A stretch of DNA of 64,000 nt from CAWIJJ01 sp963836425 (GTDB lineage: Bacteria > Acidobacteriota > Terriglobia > Bryobacterales > Bryobacteraceae): contig CAWIJJ010000022.1 in assembly GCA_963836425.1 (NCBI GenBank), positions 70,174 to 134,173 on the forward strand, given 5' to 3'. The position numbers were made by a program, and so were the translations under genes. This document shows, in pieces, positions 27,601 to 34,488 of the stretch. Position 1 is the stretch's first letter. Each line of letters opens with the position of its first letter. Under the pieces are notes generated by a model, which was not told the DNA's origin, searched no databases, and saw only the letters and a list, made by a program, of their open reading frames with translations.

Positions 27601-28398
27601 AAAGAAGTTTTTGGCGTTGAACATCTCGTGCCGCTTGGTCTCCCAGGCGCTGCCGTGGAAACTGCGCCCGCCGCCCTTGGTCACGACACTGATCACGCCG
27701 CTTGCATTGCGTCCATATTCGGCCTGGTAATTGGTGGTCAGAACGCGAATTTCTGCGATAGAGTCCAGGTTCGGCTCATAGTGCACGGTGCCGTTGGACC
27801 CGGTGTCCATATCCGTAATGCCGTCCACCGTAAAGTTCTTCTGGCCGCCGCCGTTGATGGCGCCCGGCAGGCCGGTGCCCGTGGTCTCGCCGCCGTTAGT
27901 CCCGGTTACTCCCGGAATCAACTTCAAATAGCCGAACAGGTCGCGGCCGCGCAGGGCGATCTGATTGAGCTGGTTCCCGTCCACCAGGGACGATTTCTCG
28001 CTGGAGGCGGTCTGGATGGGCGTGGCGACGGCAGTTACCGAAACTTCTTCGGTGACCGCGCCCAGAGTCAGCACGATCCTGCCCAAGTCGCGAACATCGG
28101 ATGACGCGAGGGCGATCCCCTGCTGGTTATATGTCTTGAATCCGTTGGCCTTGATGGTGAGAGTATAAGTGCCCGGAGGCAGTTGGTTGAAACGGAAAAT
28201 TCCGGTCGCGCCCGTCATCACATTTCGGATAGCGCCGGTCGATTGATCCTGAACCTGAACCTGCACGGTCGGAATCGCTGCGTCTCCCGGATCGGTCAAA
28301 GTTCCCAGCAAAGTGCTCGAGACCGTTTGACCGGACATGGATGCGGCCATCAGCGTAAGGACACACGCCAGGCGTCCAAGGCTTCGCCCTGCTTGCAT
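24700..28398 (-). CDS. TonB-dependent receptor, Oar-like, with N-terminal carboxypeptidase-regulatory domain (paralogue 2)
   Basis: A 1232-residue receptor collinear with its neighbour over the whole length: signal peptide (about 1-23), carboxypeptidase-regulatory domain, plug and barrel, and the same C-terminal RFQF. The plug is almost identical in the two proteins, while barrel loops and the signal peptide differ more, which points to a tandem duplication with drift in the ligand-facing parts. The ATG at 28398 has AAAGGGGTGGG upstream. The ligand is unknown. About 210 nt of non-coding sequence separate it from rapZ; I see only a short GGCGG/CCGCC hairpin and no convincing promoter there. 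Confidence 0.9.
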   Translation of the reverse strand: MQAGRSLGRLACVLTLMAASMSGQTVSSTLLGTLTDPGDAAIPTVQVQVQDQSTGAIRNVMTGATGIFRFNQLPPGTYTLTIKANGFKTYNQQGIALASSDVRDLGRIVLTLGAVTEEVSVTAVATPIQTASSEKSSLVDGNQLNQIALRGRDLFGYLKLIPGVTGTNGGETTGTGLPGAINGGGQKNFTVDGITDMDTGSNGTVHYEPNLDSIAEIRVLTTNYQAEYGRNASGVISVVTKGGGRSFHGSAWETKRHEMFNAKNFFENWNNNPKGLYRYDVFGFSIGGPVVIPKLFNQNRQKLFFFVSQEYTRQRPSTTVSYFNLPTAAERAGDFSHTVDQNGKLIQLLDPTTRNPVPGNNISGLITDSASAAYGQAMLNFYPLPNRCDISNNAAGCYTETDPTQLTRRNYRDIFTGKHPRRNDVVRLDFSPTNKINTWVRYVNDYDLQEANPRVPMRNASGEFETYYEDHPNPGHGWGVGITYTITPRLVNEFTFGKSYNTWDYYVHNPDLVARGNLANPPSWNDFSTDPSFVNDKDLKRPGLSPGSQNFQANVPALSFTGGSAVAYNFNTTRPYTNWNDIYSFNDNLSFVSGSHNIKAGFYYERTGKVQQGGSGAYLGSFNFGSSSSFPQDTNHGYANAYLGNFRQYSEGRRIMGDFWFTGVEFFVQDNWRLSRNVTVDAGIRFYHLMPQENLNGNSAAFIPSTYDQAKVPRLYYPGCTVASPGKACPSKNQIAVDPATGFTTFPALVGTFVPYAVGGYATEPNYFNGMQVADGTNPNIPLSLFNPPFLTPAVRIGLAWDVFGNGKTAIRTGFGQFFNRGDGNQIMGPYNGAPPVTFSRTMYYSGIATIPSFAASAAVSPISNGGLTGDQDYENLMNGSFGVQQNVGFGTVVDASYVFSLRRHLLQSQQINAVPLFSQYDPANFNPWTANLAANASGRALNDNYFRPLAGLGAVTNSGFRGSNSYHSLQVAVRRALSRGLSYGLAYTFSKITSEGNPTIYSDPFFKNWNRGPSFAGAPHILVVNYVYDIPGLGHRLNLKPLGWITDNWTFSGIYQWQSHARMGIPGFSFTGTSSTKPAPNFTGSAEGARAVVIGDPTLPSDQVTFYNTWNAAALQPPVPCSETRHTMDCFGNAGAGSLISIPTWMNNWDMTFAKNFRLGERRQLTFRAEMYNIFNHTQFSSINSTVQYDLGSFQNWIGGTGALKQTNSQLGRYTGTQPSRRMAMSLRFQF

Positions 28399-28583
28399 TT
28401 TCCCACCCCTTTCGTATGGTTGGACCTACCTCGTTACAATAGGCGCCACGGGCGGCTCACCCGCCGACCGTTGGCCTGCTGTTCGGATTCTGCGCTGATG
28501 CGCCTCGCGCCGCTATCCCGTAAAGGGGGGAAGATGTTACCGGAAAACGAGGAGCAGGAGTTCAGCTTCGGGAGTCCTAACGG

Positions 28584-28610
28584 GGCACCTCCAACGGGTT
28601 GTGGAGTGCC
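28584..28610 (-). terminator. Hairpin after rapZ
   Basis: Directly after the rapZ stop codon an inverted repeat (GGCACTCCA with TGGAGGTGCC, one bulged base) can fold into a hairpin with an 8-nt loop. There is no long T-run, so termination strength is uncertain. It probably marks the end of the rpoN-hpf-rapZ transcript. Confidence 0.4.
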
Positions 28611-29513
28611 TTAACGGCCGGCCCGCGGCATGTCGCGGTGAGTGACTTTCGCGTTGTAACCGGCTCCGACGAGACTCTTCCGGATCTGTTCGGCAATCAT
28701 CACGGAACGGTGCTGCCCGCCGGTGCAGCCGAAGGCGATGGTGAGGTAACTTTTCCCCTCGTGTATGTAGTGGGGCAACAAATAGACCAGAAGGTCCGAA
28801 ATGCGCGAGATGAATTCCCGTGTCTGCGGAAATGAGCGGATGTACTTGGCGACGCCGGGGTTTCTGCCGGTCAGATTCTTGAATTTGGGAAGGTAATTCG
28901 GATTAGGGAGAAACCGTACATCGAAGACCAGGTCGCTATCCGGAGGCACGCCGTTACGGTAGCCGAAGCTGGTCACGTACACGACGATTCGCGTTTCATC
29001 CCGCCGGCCCCGAAAGCGCTCGTCGATGACGGCGCGCAACTCGTGAACGGTGAACTTGGAGGTATTGATGATCAGGTCGGCCATCGCGCGGATCGGCTGA
29101 AGCTGCTGCCGCTCGGCGCGAATGCTCTTGGCTATCGACCTTTCCGTTCCGAGCGGGTGCGGCCGCCTGGTCTCGCTGAAACGGCGCATGATAGCGGCGT
29201 CGTCCGCTTCGAGGAAGATCAGTTGGGCGTTGAGCGATCCTTTGATCCGCGCATAGGCCGCCGGAAAGCGCTTCAGGGCCGCGCCCTCGCGAACGTCGAC
29301 TACCAGAGCCGCCGCGCGGATATTCGTGTTGTCGCGGGTCAACTCGGCGAACTTGGGAATCAGTTCGACCGGGAGATTGTCGACGGAATAGAAGCCCAGG
29401 TCTTCCAGCGCCCGGAGCACGGAACCCTTGCCGGACCCGCTCAGGCCCGTGATAACTACCAGTTCCGGTTTCTGGGGCCCTGACGGCTGGGGTGCCGGAG
29501 CTTTCTTCGCCAT
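28611..29513 (-). CDS. rapZ: RapZ family nucleotide-binding protein (YvcJ/YhbJ-like)
   Basis: A 300-residue P-loop protein. The Walker A motif GLSGSGKGS lies at residues 23-31, followed by the family motif GFYSVDNLP. The C-terminal half has the conserved FGCTGGQHRSV. In E. coli RapZ binds GlmZ RNA and directs RNase E; in Bacillus, YvcJ is a nucleotide-binding protein of unclear role, so the RNA-adapter function is not proven here. A 14-residue Pro/Ala/Lys extension precedes the P-loop domain. It lies 9 nt after hpf. The order rpoN-hpf-rapZ resembles the E. coli rpoN operon, but ptsN and npr are missing. Confidence 0.93.
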   Translation of the reverse strand: MAKKAPAPQPSGPQKPELVVITGLSGSGKGSVLRALEDLGFYSVDNLPVELIPKFAELTRDNTNIRAAALVVDVREGAALKRFPAAYARIKGSLNAQLIFLEADDAAIMRRFSETRRPHPLGTERSIAKSIRAERQQLQPIRAMADLIINTSKFTVHELRAVIDERFRGRRDETRIVVYVTSFGYRNGVPPDSDLVFDVRFLPNPNYLPKFKNLTGRNPGVAKYIRSFPQTREFISRISDLLVYLLPHYIHEGKSYLTIAFGCTGGQHRSVMIAEQIRKSLVGAGYNAKVTHRDMPRAGR

Positions 29514-29522
29514 CCCTCGCGG

Positions 29523-30065
29523 TTATCCTTCGACGAGGTCGAAATTGCCGTCGCGGCGCCGCAGCAGGACGGAAACGCGATCGGTCTCGGCATCGCGATA
29601 GACGAGATAATCGCGCGATTTGTCCATCTCCATGAGGGCCTCGTCCAGGGTCATCGGCTTGCGCTTCTCATGGTGGTTCACCTTGTAGATCTTGTGAACC
29701 GGCTCGGCTTCGGATTCCTTCGCGGCCGCCGGTTCGGTCTCCACCTCAGGGGCTGCCTTCCGGGGCGTGCGTTTGGTGTCGCGCCACTTGGTCCTGGCCT
29801 TCACCGCCTGCTTCTCGAGTTTTTCCGCCGCGGAATGGATTGCCGTAAACAGGTCCGAATCCGCGCCCGCACCCACGAGTTGATGGCCGAAGTAGTTCAC
29901 CGTGACTTCCGCCGAATGAAGGTGCCGTTCCAGCGAGAGGATCACGTGGGCCTCGGATTCCCGGCGGCCATCCAGGAGCTTCCCGATTTTCCCGAAGCGG
30001 GACTCGAGTTTCTTCAACTGCGCTGGAGCCAACTCTACTTGCCTGCCTGTGTAGGTGATCTTCAT
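29523..30065 (-). CDS. hpf: Ribosome hibernation promoting factor, long form
   Basis: A 180-residue protein. The N-terminal about 100 residues form the HPF/YfiA ribosome-binding domain (MKITYTGRQVELAP and HSAEVTVNY). After an acidic, Ala/Glu-rich linker, the C-terminal domain (about 125-180; KPMTLDEALMEMDKSRDYLVYRD) is the dimerisation domain that drives 100S ribosome formation. This is the long-form HPF found outside gamma-proteobacteria. It lies 165 nt after rpoN and just before rapZ. The upstream gap has a TATAAA box (30091-30086) close to the gene and a sigma-54-like element farther away. Confidence 0.93.
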   Translation of the reverse strand: MKITYTGRQVELAPAQLKKLESRFGKIGKLLDGRRESEAHVILSLERHLHSAEVTVNYFGHQLVGAGADSDLFTAIHSAAEKLEKQAVKARTKWRDTKRTPRKAAPEVETEPAAAKESEAEPVHKIYKVNHHEKRKPMTLDEALMEMDKSRDYLVYRDAETDRVSVLLRRRDGNFDLVEG

Positions 30066-30184
30066 AGCGATCTCCGCCCATTCCCTTTATACCTCTATTC
30101 CTGCCTGAATAACCGTTAACCTGCGGCTATCCGGACCTTATCCGGGCAATTTTGAAGCGGCAATGGGTATCCGAGCCGCGCGTC

Positions 30185-30200
30185 AGCAAGCGGCTGGCCG
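30185..30200 (-). promoter_or_regulatory. Possible sigma-54 (-24/-12) promoter upstream of hpf
   Basis: Minus strand CGGCCAGCCGCTTGCT matches the sigma-54 layout: GG and GC are separated by the required 10 nt, and the -12 block TTGCT is intact, but the -24 block differs from TGGCACG at three positions. It would start transcription about 105 nt before hpf. It lies directly downstream of rpoN itself. No enhancer-binding protein is encoded nearby. Confidence 0.25.
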
Positions 30201-30230
30201 ATACGCGACGGGACTTTCGAAACGATGTAC

Positions 30231-31829
30231 TTAGTTTCTTACGCGCCGCTGGTGGGTGGAGGGGATCTTCATATCCTCGCGGTACTTGGCAACCGTCCGG
30301 CGGGTTACGTTGATGCCTTCGCCCTGCAACAGCGTGGTGATCTGCTCGTCGGTGAGGGGCTTGCTGCGGTCCTCTTCCTCGATCATCTTCTTCACCTTGC
30401 GCTTCAGCAGCAGCAGCGGAGTTCCTCCGCCCAGGGGGCCCTGCACCGCCTCGGAAAAGAAGTAGCGAAGTTCGAAGACGCCTTGCGGCGTGTGCACGTA
30501 CTTGCTGGCAACCGCCCGGCTGACCGTGGAGGGATGCACGCCGACTTCCTCGGCCACCTCTTTGATCATCATCGGCTTGAGGAAGTCCAGGCCCTGCGCC
30601 AGAAATTCCATCTGCCGCCGCACGATCGCCTGGCACACCTTCATAATGGTCTGCTTCCGCTGCTCGATGTTCTTCATCAACTGGATGGCGGAAGTGTAGC
30701 GCTCGCGCACGTAATCGCGGACTTCTTTGGTGGCGCCGTTCTCGCGATCCAACATCTTGCGGTATTGCGCATTCAGCCGGAGTTGCGGAACGTCCTCGTC
30801 GTTCATCTGAATGATGTAATCTTCGCCATCCTTGATGAAATAGACGTCCGGCTCCACCACCCGCGCGCCCGCCCCGGAGTACCGGAGGCCCGGCCTCGGA
30901 TTGAGGTGCTGAATCATGCTGACGGCCATTTCCACGTGCTCCAGAGGCCGTCCCAGAGCTTTTGCGATCTCTTTGTACTGGCGCGTTTCCAGCAGCCGCA
31001 GGTGGTTCGAAACGATCTGCCAGGATACTCCGCCGCGGCCGTTCACGCTTTCGATCTGAAGCAGCATACATTCCCGCAGGTTGCGGGCGCCCACGCCGGC
31101 CGGATCGAGCGACTGGACGAAGCGGAGCGCCTCCTCCACCTCTTCCGGCGTGTGTTCGCCCATCTCGGCGATTTCCTCGAGCGACGCGGAGAGGTACCCG
31201 TCCTCGTCCAGGTTGCCGATGATGGACTCGGCGGCATTCCGGATGTTTTCGGAAATCAGCGTGACGCTGAGTTGGGAACGAAGATGATCGCCCAAGGTGA
31301 CGGGCGCCGAAAGAAATGTTTCGAAGGACGGCTTTTCGACCGACTCAGACGCAGGGCTCTTATAGCCCGGGTCCAGGTAATCGTCGAAGAACGACCCGAA
31401 ATCGATCTCGTCGAAAGGATCGGTAGCGGCGGGCGTGTCCAGCAGGGCATCGGCGACCGCCGGGGCCTCGGCTGCAGCCGACGCGGTCTCCTCGGCATCG
31501 GGGAAAAGATTTCCGTTGATCGCAACGTCCCCATTAGATCCGACCAGCGAGTTGGCGTCGTTGAGAACCGCCGCATCCAGGATCTGCTTGTCCGTTGGAT
31601 CGGCTACCGACTCTCCTTCCAACAGGGGCATCAACTCTTCCGGAGTAATTTCGTCTCCGGGCTCTTCGGCCGACTCTTCCAGAACCGGATTCTTGACGAT
31701 CTCTTGGGTGATCATCTCCTTTAATTCCAGCCGGTTAAGCTGGAGGACGGTCACCATTTGCACCAGACCCGGGGTCAGAATCTGCTTCTGTGCGACCTTC
31801 AGTTGTAGTCTCGGCGACAGTAAGCTCAT
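30231..31829 (-). CDS. rpoN: RNA polymerase sigma-54 factor RpoN
   Basis: A 532-residue sigma-54. The N-terminal Gln/Leu-rich region I (LQLKVAQKQILTPGLVQMVTVLQL) interacts with enhancer-binding proteins. It is followed by an acidic, poorly conserved region II (about 60-180), the core-binding domain, the helix-turn-helix (EEVGVHPSTVSRAV) and the C-terminal RpoN box (TRRTVAKYRE, about 509-518) that reads the -24 element. A strong ribosome-binding site, AGGAGG, precedes the ATG. The product should transcribe genes that depend on enhancer-binding ATPases; none is encoded in this window. Confidence 0.97.
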   Translation of the reverse strand: MSLLSPRLQLKVAQKQILTPGLVQMVTVLQLNRLELKEMITQEIVKNPVLEESAEEPGDEITPEELMPLLEGESVADPTDKQILDAAVLNDANSLVGSNGDVAINGNLFPDAEETASAAAEAPAVADALLDTPAATDPFDEIDFGSFFDDYLDPGYKSPASESVEKPSFETFLSAPVTLGDHLRSQLSVTLISENIRNAAESIIGNLDEDGYLSASLEEIAEMGEHTPEEVEEALRFVQSLDPAGVGARNLRECMLLQIESVNGRGGVSWQIVSNHLRLLETRQYKEIAKALGRPLEHVEMAVSMIQHLNPRPGLRYSGAGARVVEPDVYFIKDGEDYIIQMNDEDVPQLRLNAQYRKMLDRENGATKEVRDYVRERYTSAIQLMKNIEQRKQTIMKVCQAIVRRQMEFLAQGLDFLKPMMIKEVAEEVGVHPSTVSRAVASKYVHTPQGVFELRYFFSEAVQGPLGGGTPLLLLKRKVKKMIEEEDRSKPLTDEQITTLLQGEGINVTRRTVAKYREDMKIPSTHQRRVRN

Positions 31830-31943
31830 CTGCCTCCTATAATATCACCCCAATTAGGCATTCCCGGTTCCAAACCGGAGTGGACCTCGAAGACAGTTTG
31901 TAATGTTTCCTACTGAAAATAAGGCGTTTGTCCGTAACTCTGT

Positions 31944-33077
31944 TTAAACATAGAGCCTTTTCACGCGAGCGCTGATGCTGCAGAGGATGTTGTAGGAAAT
32001 GGTGCCGGCCACGCGGGCGATCTGTTGGGCATCAAGGCGCGCCTCGCCTTCGGCACCCAGGAGGGTCACTTCGTCTCCGGGCCCCATTCTCCCGGTGTGC
32101 GTGAGGTCGATGGTGGTCAGATCCATGGAGATGGTGCCCAGAATCGGCGTCAGTTTCCCGTCGGCGATCACCTGCCCGCGGTTGGAAAGCCGGTGGAAGA
32201 CGCCGTCGGCATAGCCGGCTGCCACAATCCCGATCCGCATGTCGCGAGGGGCGCGAAACGTGCCCCCGTATCCTACCAGGGCGCCTTGCGGTATGTTCTT
32301 GACGGCCAGCAGCTTGGCCTTCCAGGCGAGGGCCGGCTGCACATCCAGCAGCGACGGCGGCGCGCTGCCGCGGGCCGGCGAAACGTAACCGTAGAGAGCG
32401 TGCCCGGCGCGCACCAGGTTATGCCACCCCTCCCGCCGCCCAAACCCGATGGCGTTGCTGCTGGATGTGTGGAGGAAGGGAGCAAGGTAGCCGGCCCGGC
32501 CCAACTGCGTAGAAATGGCGTGGAAGTAGGTGAGTTGTTCCGTGGTCTGGGCAGTAGTGTAATCCGCGGCCGACGCGAAGTGGGTCATCAGGCCCTCAAG
32601 GCGCGCGTGCGGCGCTTCGGCCAGCGTGCCCAGAATCTCGGCGGCGCTTGCCCGGGTTCCCAGCCGGCCCATCCCGGAATCGATCTTGAGGTGATACGAA
32701 AGCGGCCTTCCGGAGGTCCGCGCCAGGTCGTCCACCTCGCGAATCTGGGTGAGGGAGTGGACCACCGGAGTCAGGTCATACTCAACGAGCGCGGCGTTCT
32801 CATAGGCCAGCAGGCCACCCATCACCAGAATCCGTGGAGCGAGCAAGCCGCCGCAGCGCAGGTTGACGCCCTCGTCTACCGAACTAACCGCCAGCCAGCG
32901 TGCGCCTTCGGCCTCCAGGACCCGCGAAACTTCCAGCGCTCCGTGCCCGTAGGCGTCCGCTTTCACCACTCCGGCCACTTCCACGTCCGGCCCGACTACG
33001 GAACGGACGTTCCGGTAATTGCGCGCGATCTGCTCGCGCGAAACCAATACATAGGATCGAAACGGCGCCGGCACCAT
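31944..33077 (-). CDS. alr: Alanine racemase
   Basis: A 377-residue PLP enzyme that makes D-alanine for peptidoglycan. The PLP-binding lysine is K39 in VVKADAYGHG. The second catalytic base, a tyrosine, lies in the GYGGTFRA segment, and the C-terminal beta domain has the usual GDEVTLLG. Length is normal. It follows uxaE by 36 nt on the same strand and may be cotranscribed with it, although the functions are unrelated. A 114-nt gap separates it from rpoN. Confidence 0.96.
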   Translation of the reverse strand: MVPAPFRSYVLVSREQIARNYRNVRSVVGPDVEVAGVVKADAYGHGALEVSRVLEAEGARWLAVSSVDEGVNLRCGGLLAPRILVMGGLLAYENAALVEYDLTPVVHSLTQIREVDDLARTSGRPLSYHLKIDSGMGRLGTRASAAEILGTLAEAPHARLEGLMTHFASAADYTTAQTTEQLTYFHAISTQLGRAGYLAPFLHTSSSNAIGFGRREGWHNLVRAGHALYGYVSPARGSAPPSLLDVQPALAWKAKLLAVKNIPQGALVGYGGTFRAPRDMRIGIVAAGYADGVFHRLSNRGQVIADGKLTPILGTISMDLTTIDLTHTGRMGPGDEVTLLGAEGEARLDAQQIARVAGTISYNILCSISARVKRLYV

Positions 33078-33113
33078 TTCATTGTAGGTGCCGTTGCCGG
33101 AACGCGGGTGCGC

Positions 33114-34367
33114 TTAACCTCGCAAAAACAGCGGTTCGATGTGCCGGTCGAACAGGTTCGCAGTGACGTTGCGCGCGATGTCGGTCTCGCAAGCCGACAG
33201 CATGTCCAGGTATCGCGACCCCATTTTCGCCGCAACCTTGTACCCGACGTGCAGCAGTTGCCGGACGTTCGGGTTGAACGCCGGATTGGACTGGTCATGG
33301 CGGATCGCGGCCGTGTATTCGGCGGAACTCCAGCCGTTCACTGTTTCCGGCGCCGGCAGGCATTCTTCTCGAATATCGATCACCGCCGCGTAGGGCTCGC
33401 ACAGTTCCTGACGGTGGGCCCAGGCCTCGGCGTAGATCTCACGGGCCAGTTCCAAGCCCGGGCCGCCGCTCTCCGCGAGGCCGATCAACTCCTCGAGCCA
33501 CGTGGTGCCGGCGGTTTTGATGTGGACTCCCGCGCGGAATTTCGCCATGGCCCTGCGCATGGGGCCGTAGATGGAAAACTTGTCGCTGCCGGAGTGCACG
33601 CTGAGCTTCAGATTGGCGGGTAGGCGATAGCGGGCAGCGGCATGGGCCACCACCGCCAGGTCGTTGTTGAATTCGCGTTCGAACTGCGCCAGGTCGCCCG
33701 AATAGTCCACGCCTTTGTTGAAGCGGCCGGTAAACTTCGGAGCGATCGTCTGGATGGGGATGGCCGCGCCGGCGATAGCCGCCAGAATCACCAGCAGTTG
33801 CGGCGGCGTCTGCGGTTCGTCGGTCTCATCCATGGAAATTTCCGTGACGAACGAGCCGGCGCCCCTGGCGGCTTCGATGCGCCGGTAAATGCGGCCGGCT
33901 TCGGCCACGGCGAACAGGTACTTGGAGGCGATCGACGCCGTTTCCGCCCTCGACATTTCGAACGGCTCTTCGATTCCCGCCACCCGGACCGTGCCGTTCA
34001 GTTCGGGATGGCTGTCGAGGAAGCTGTTGACCTCGCCGTCCGCGGGCGGCTGTCCGATCGCAGAAGCTACATCCAGCGTGTAAAAATCGCTCGCTTCGAG
34101 AAACCGGTCGACGGTCTGGAGATTGATGTGATCGGCGTCGACGAAGTACGCACAGTTCCAGCCGAGGTCGCGCACCGCGGCATCCGCGGCGGCGCGAACG
34201 CCGGACGGCTCAGACCCGACGATGACATGCTCCCGGTTGGACTTGTTCCACACCGGAACTACCGTTACACCGCGGGCTGCGGCATCCATGCACGCCCGCA
34301 GTTGCGCCCGGGCCTGGCGGGCAAACCGGTCGCCGACGCCCAGCGAGTATTTGGGTAAGGTAAGCAT
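33114..34367 (-). CDS. uxaE: Tagaturonate epimerase UxaE-like
   Basis: A protein of about 417 residues that resembles the UxaE family (Thermotoga-type hexuronate epimerase), which interconverts D-tagaturonate and D-fructuronate so that galacturonate can enter the KDG route. Features include an N-terminal PKYSLGVGDRFARQA segment, a central ISMDETDEPQTP, the IAPKFTGRFNKGVDY block and LSVHSGSDKFSIY, with His and Asp residues likely to bind a metal. The ATG at 34367 is preferred over one 12 nt upstream because a TAGAAT box (34383-34378) overlaps the latter. It is divergent from a polygalacturonase, which supports a pectin role. Confidence 0.85.
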   Translation of the reverse strand: MLTLPKYSLGVGDRFARQARAQLRACMDAAARGVTVVPVWNKSNREHVIVGSEPSGVRAAADAAVRDLGWNCAYFVDADHINLQTVDRFLEASDFYTLDVASAIGQPPADGEVNSFLDSHPELNGTVRVAGIEEPFEMSRAETASIASKYLFAVAEAGRIYRRIEAARGAGSFVTEISMDETDEPQTPPQLLVILAAIAGAAIPIQTIAPKFTGRFNKGVDYSGDLAQFEREFNNDLAVVAHAAARYRLPANLKLSVHSGSDKFSIYGPMRRAMAKFRAGVHIKTAGTTWLEELIGLAESGGPGLELAREIYAEAWAHRQELCEPYAAVIDIREECLPAPETVNGWSSAEYTAAIRHDQSNPAFNPNVRQLLHVGYKVAAKMGSRYLDMLSACETDIARNVTANLFDRHIEPLFLRG

Positions 34368-34410
34368 GAGAAACCTCATTCTAGAACAGGCGATTTGCGG
34401 GGCTGAAACC

Positions 34411-34445
34411 TGCTTTTCGAAAGCATCTGTTTAGGCCGGCTAAAC
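34411..34445. promoter_or_regulatory. Two operator-like palindromes in the pectin divergent region
   Basis: Between uxaE and the polygalacturonase gene lie two perfect inverted repeats: TGCTTT-TCG-AAAGCA (34411-34425) and GTTTAG-GCCGG-CTAAAC (34429-34445). The second ends 6 nt before the -35 box of the polygalacturonase promoter, and the first lies about 28 nt upstream of the uxaE -10 box. They are good candidates for binding by a shared regulator of uronate metabolism; no such regulator gene is adjacent. Confidence 0.5.
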
Positions 34446-34451
34446 GATGGA

Positions 34452-34480
34452 TTGACCACGCTCCCGGTTGCGCCTACTAT
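34452..34480 (+). promoter_or_regulatory. Promoter of the polygalacturonase gene
   Basis: TTGACC (34452-34457), 17-nt spacer, TACTAT (34475-34480). The -10 box ends 8 nt before the ATG at 34489, so the mRNA should begin within about 2 nt of the start codon and be leaderless. Confidence 0.65.
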
Positions 34481-34488
34481 CGGAGTTG

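Noticed and set aside
20525..28104. Several long plus-strand frames across the TonB-receptor genes
   Set aside because: They are shadows of the receptor genes in GC-rich DNA, lack domains or ribosome-binding sites, and appear in parallel in both paralogues.
31839..31844. TATTAT just upstream of rpoN as a leaderless promoter
   Set aside because: A strong AGGAGG site lies between it and the ATG and would be lost from the transcript; no -35 box fits.
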